A stretch of DNA of 64,000 bases from Novipirellula artificiosorum (lineage in GTDB: Bacteria > Planctomycetota > Planctomycetia > Pirellulales > Pirellulaceae), in NCBI RefSeq assembly GCF_007860135.1, contig NZ_SJPV01000008.1, positions 18,174 through 82,173 on the forward strand, in the 5' to 3' direction. A program made the translations under genes and the position numbers. Below, piece after piece: positions 62,492-64,000 of the stretch. Within the stretch, counting starts at the first letter, position 1. Every line of letters begins with the position of its first letter. Below the pieces are notes generated by a model, which was not told the origin of the DNA, ran no database searches, and was given only the letters and a program-made list of their open reading frames with translations.

Positions 62492-63841
62492 ATGGTCAAC
62501 ACGCTCTTTCTTCCCGAACTTCGCGAGATGTTGGCCGATCATAACGAGGCCGATCTGGTCGAGTTCTGCAATGCGCTGAACCCCGGTCGCACGGCCGAGT
62601 TCATGGAGGGACTCAGCAACGAAGAAGCGTGGGAGGTGCTCCAGCACGCTGCGCCGGCACGACGCTCCGAGATCTTTGGTTATTTTGCGGAAGAACGCCA
62701 ATTGGCGATGCTTCAGCACCACGAACCGTGGCAAGTGGCCGAGTTGGTCGAAGAGATCCCGGCCGATGACCGGGTCGACCTGCTACAAGACTTGCCGGAC
62801 GAGCGGGTTGCCGAGATCCTTCCGCTGCTGCCGCTCGCAGACCGCAGAAACATTCAGCGACTGCGAGCCTATGCGGAGGAAACCGCCGGCGGTCTGATGA
62901 CGACCGAAGTCGCGAAATTGGCTCAAACCTTGACCGTTCGCGAAGCCCTCGAAGAACTCGGCCGACAAGCCAGCGAGTTGGAGACGATTTACTATTTGTA
63001 TGTGGTTGATGAAGACAACATGCTGCGCGGGATTGTGTCGACGCGACAATTGGTTTCCTCGCTGGCCAAGCCGAATCGTACGCTCGGCGAGATGATGGAA
63101 TCGGATGTGGTCGTCGCGTTGGTGACCGAGGACCAGGAATCGGTCGCCGAAAAAGTTGAGCGTTACAACTTGCTGGCAATTCCCGTTGTCGATTCCGGAC
63201 GCCGTCTTCTCGGCATCATTACCCACGATGATGTGATCGACGTTGTCCGTGATGAATTGACCGAAGACGCCCATCGTATCGCTGCGGTGGCCCCACTCGA
63301 AGATGACTACCTTCGCATTGGCCTGTTTACCCTTACCTGGAAACGAGGGCTCTGGCTGACCATCCTGTTTTTTGCCGCATTGCTAACCGCATTTACTTTG
63401 CGTAGCTACGAGGTGGAGCTGGAAAGCTATGCTTGGTTGGTGTGGTTCATTCCCTTGATCATCAGTGCCGGTGGAAACTCGGGTAGCCAATCTGCGACGC
63501 TGGTCATCACCGCCATGACCAGTGGAGAGGTGAAGTTTAGCGATTGGTACTTGGTGTTGGTTCGCGAATGCATTGTCTCGGTGGTGCTCGGCAGTTTTTT
63601 GGCTTTGATCGGGTTTGGTGTCGCGCTGTTTATCGCTCCAACGGTTCGTGGCGCTTTCGTGATTCCGTTTACGCTGCTGTCGGTCATTGTCTGTGGATGC
63701 CTGTGTGGCGCGACGTTGCCGATTCTGTTCAAGCGAGCCGGATTGGATCCCGCCTTGATGAGCAATCCCTTTGTCGCAGGGATCGTCGATATTCTTGGGA
63801 TTGTGATCTACATCAATGTTGCTCGAGTTTTGCTGGGCTAA
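62492..63841 (+). CDS. mgtE: MgtE-type magnesium transporter
   Basis: 449 residues. N-terminal MgtE domain with repeated Asp/Glu pairs, then a CBS pair (MTTEVAKLAQTLTVREAL; ESVAEKVERYNLLAIPVVDSGRRLLGIITHDDV) and five membrane helices (WLTILFFAALLTAFTL, WLVWFIPLIISAGGNSGSQSAT, the last with the Mg pore GGNSGSQ; FVAGIVDILGIVIYINVA near the end). It starts 8 bases after efp and is probably co-transcribed. It imports Mg2+ under control of the CBS sensor. The stop overlaps the repeat at 63838. Confidence 0.95.
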   Translation: MVNTLFLPELREMLADHNEADLVEFCNALNPGRTAEFMEGLSNEEAWEVLQHAAPARRSEIFGYFAEERQLAMLQHHEPWQVAELVEEIPADDRVDLLQDLPDERVAEILPLLPLADRRNIQRLRAYAEETAGGLMTTEVAKLAQTLTVREALEELGRQASELETIYYLYVVDEDNMLRGIVSTRQLVSSLAKPNRTLGEMMESDVVVALVTEDQESVAEKVERYNLLAIPVVDSGRRLLGIITHDDVIDVVRDELTEDAHRIAAVAPLEDDYLRIGLFTLTWKRGLWLTILFFAALLTAFTLRSYEVELESYAWLVWFIPLIISAGGNSGSQSATLVITAMTSGEVKFSDWYLVLVRECIVSVVLGSFLALIGFGVALFIAPTVRGAFVIPFTLLSVIVCGCLCGATLPILFKRAGLDPALMSNPFVAGIVDILGIVIYINVARVLLG

Positions 63842-63874
63842 GCATCGCGTGAACAACAAGTGACGACTTTGGTA
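63838..63874. repeat. Second copy of the stop-codon-abutting repeat
   Basis: The 37 bases CTAAGCATCGCG...TTTGGTA are the reverse complement of 39802-39838 with one mismatch. Here the repeat begins on the mgtE stop codon (63839-63841), and only one arm of the palindrome is present. From 63875 the sequence differs, and an IS110-like gene starts at 63953, so the second arm may have been displaced by the insertion. Confidence 0.75.
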
Positions 63875-63952
63875 GATGGGGATGAAATGCTCGCTGCAGA
63901 GTAAAACCAAGTGATATCTAACTTCCCCTGATTTCACTCGGAGCAACGAGCA

Positions 63953-64000
63953 ATGTCGAAAATAACCTATCACGTCGGACTGGACTATCACCAACACAGC
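63953..64000 (+). CDS. Start of an IS110-family-like transposase, cut by the window edge
   Basis: 16 codons, MSKITYHVGLDYHQHS. The V-G-L-D pattern followed by Y-H and a serine fits the N-terminal RuvC-like DEDD catalytic strand of IS110 family transposases, where the aspartate is the first catalytic residue. The frame is open to the window end, and the gene continues past it. Sixteen residues cannot settle the family; other DDE-type enzymes remain possible. An upstream GGAGCAACGAGCA leader precedes it. Confidence 0.55.
   Translation, partial: MSKITYHVGLDYHQHS

Noticed and set aside
1..64000. CRISPR array or long regularly spaced repeats
   Set aside because: No set of equal repeats with regular spacers was seen anywhere; the repeats found are isolated palindromes or mobile-element copies.

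Overview
The window looks like chromosomal DNA of a planctomycete of the Pirellulales, close to Rhodopirellula. This is inferred from the protein families: a DUF1549/DUF1553 cytochrome next to a DUF1501 protein, two secreted sulfatases, DUF1559 pseudopilin-like proteins, DUF1573 and DUF1080 secreted proteins, a PD40-TPR-haem fusion, and housekeeping genes scattered singly among planctomycete-type hypotheticals. Moderate GC and a wealth of small intergenic palindromes agree. No rRNA, tRNA or CRISPR array was recognised.

Layout. 0.5-5.9 kb: a very charged low-complexity protein, a methyltransferase, and a PD40/TPR/haem membrane protein. 5.9-7.2 kb: a gene-free block of miniature repeat elements. 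7.2-11.2 kb: rpmF-fabD-fabG-acpP-fabF (type II fatty acid synthesis). 11-18.6 kb: a conserved hypothetical, a Tat-exported sugar isomerase-like protein, a DUF4416 protein, an aminotransferase, Sua5-type tRNA t6A synthase and a winged-helix AAA ATPase. 18.6-22.3 kb: a RegB/RegA-type redox two-component pair with a UVR-motif protein, then ArfB. 22.5-30.5 kb: small hypotheticals, a DUF1080 protein, ilvD, an SGNH hydrolase and two sulfatases. 30.6-33.9 kb: a gene graveyard with a membrane-anchored protein gene interrupted by a miniature transposable element, a frameshifted RND transporter fragment, and a flavin amine oxidase fragment. 33.9-39.8 kb: DUF1501 and cytochrome DUF1549/1553 genes, REP-like repeats and a membrane protein. 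40-44.4 kb: gltX, a dihaem lipoprotein, thyA-folA. 44.6-47.2 kb: rpsM-rpsK-rpoA-rplQ without rpsD. 47.3-49.7 kb: SMUG1-type glycosylase, DUF971, a PaaK-like ligase. 50.1-54.2 kb: two tandem DUF1559 genes and a DUF1573 gene. 54.4-56.6 kb: sucCD. 56.9-64 kb: an FdhF/YdeP-like molybdoenzyme, a duplicated ABC-2 permease, epmB divergent from efp, mgtE, and the first 16 codons of an IS110-like transposase at the right edge.

No complete new defence or biosynthetic system is evident. The most interesting content is the repeat biology: (1) a ~297-bp element with terminal inverted repeats, in two copies, one with an exact 8-bp target duplication whose removal restores the host reading frame; (2) a 241-bp element with perfect 24-bp terminal repeats; (3) inverted pairs of GTAG-plus-hairpin units that look like REP/BIME elements; (4) a repeat that abuts stop codons in two places, one next to the IS110-like start. 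Protein-level oddities are a sulfatase with a CHMSR motif in place of CxPSR, a haem motif inside a PD40-TPR protein, and an enlarged L17.
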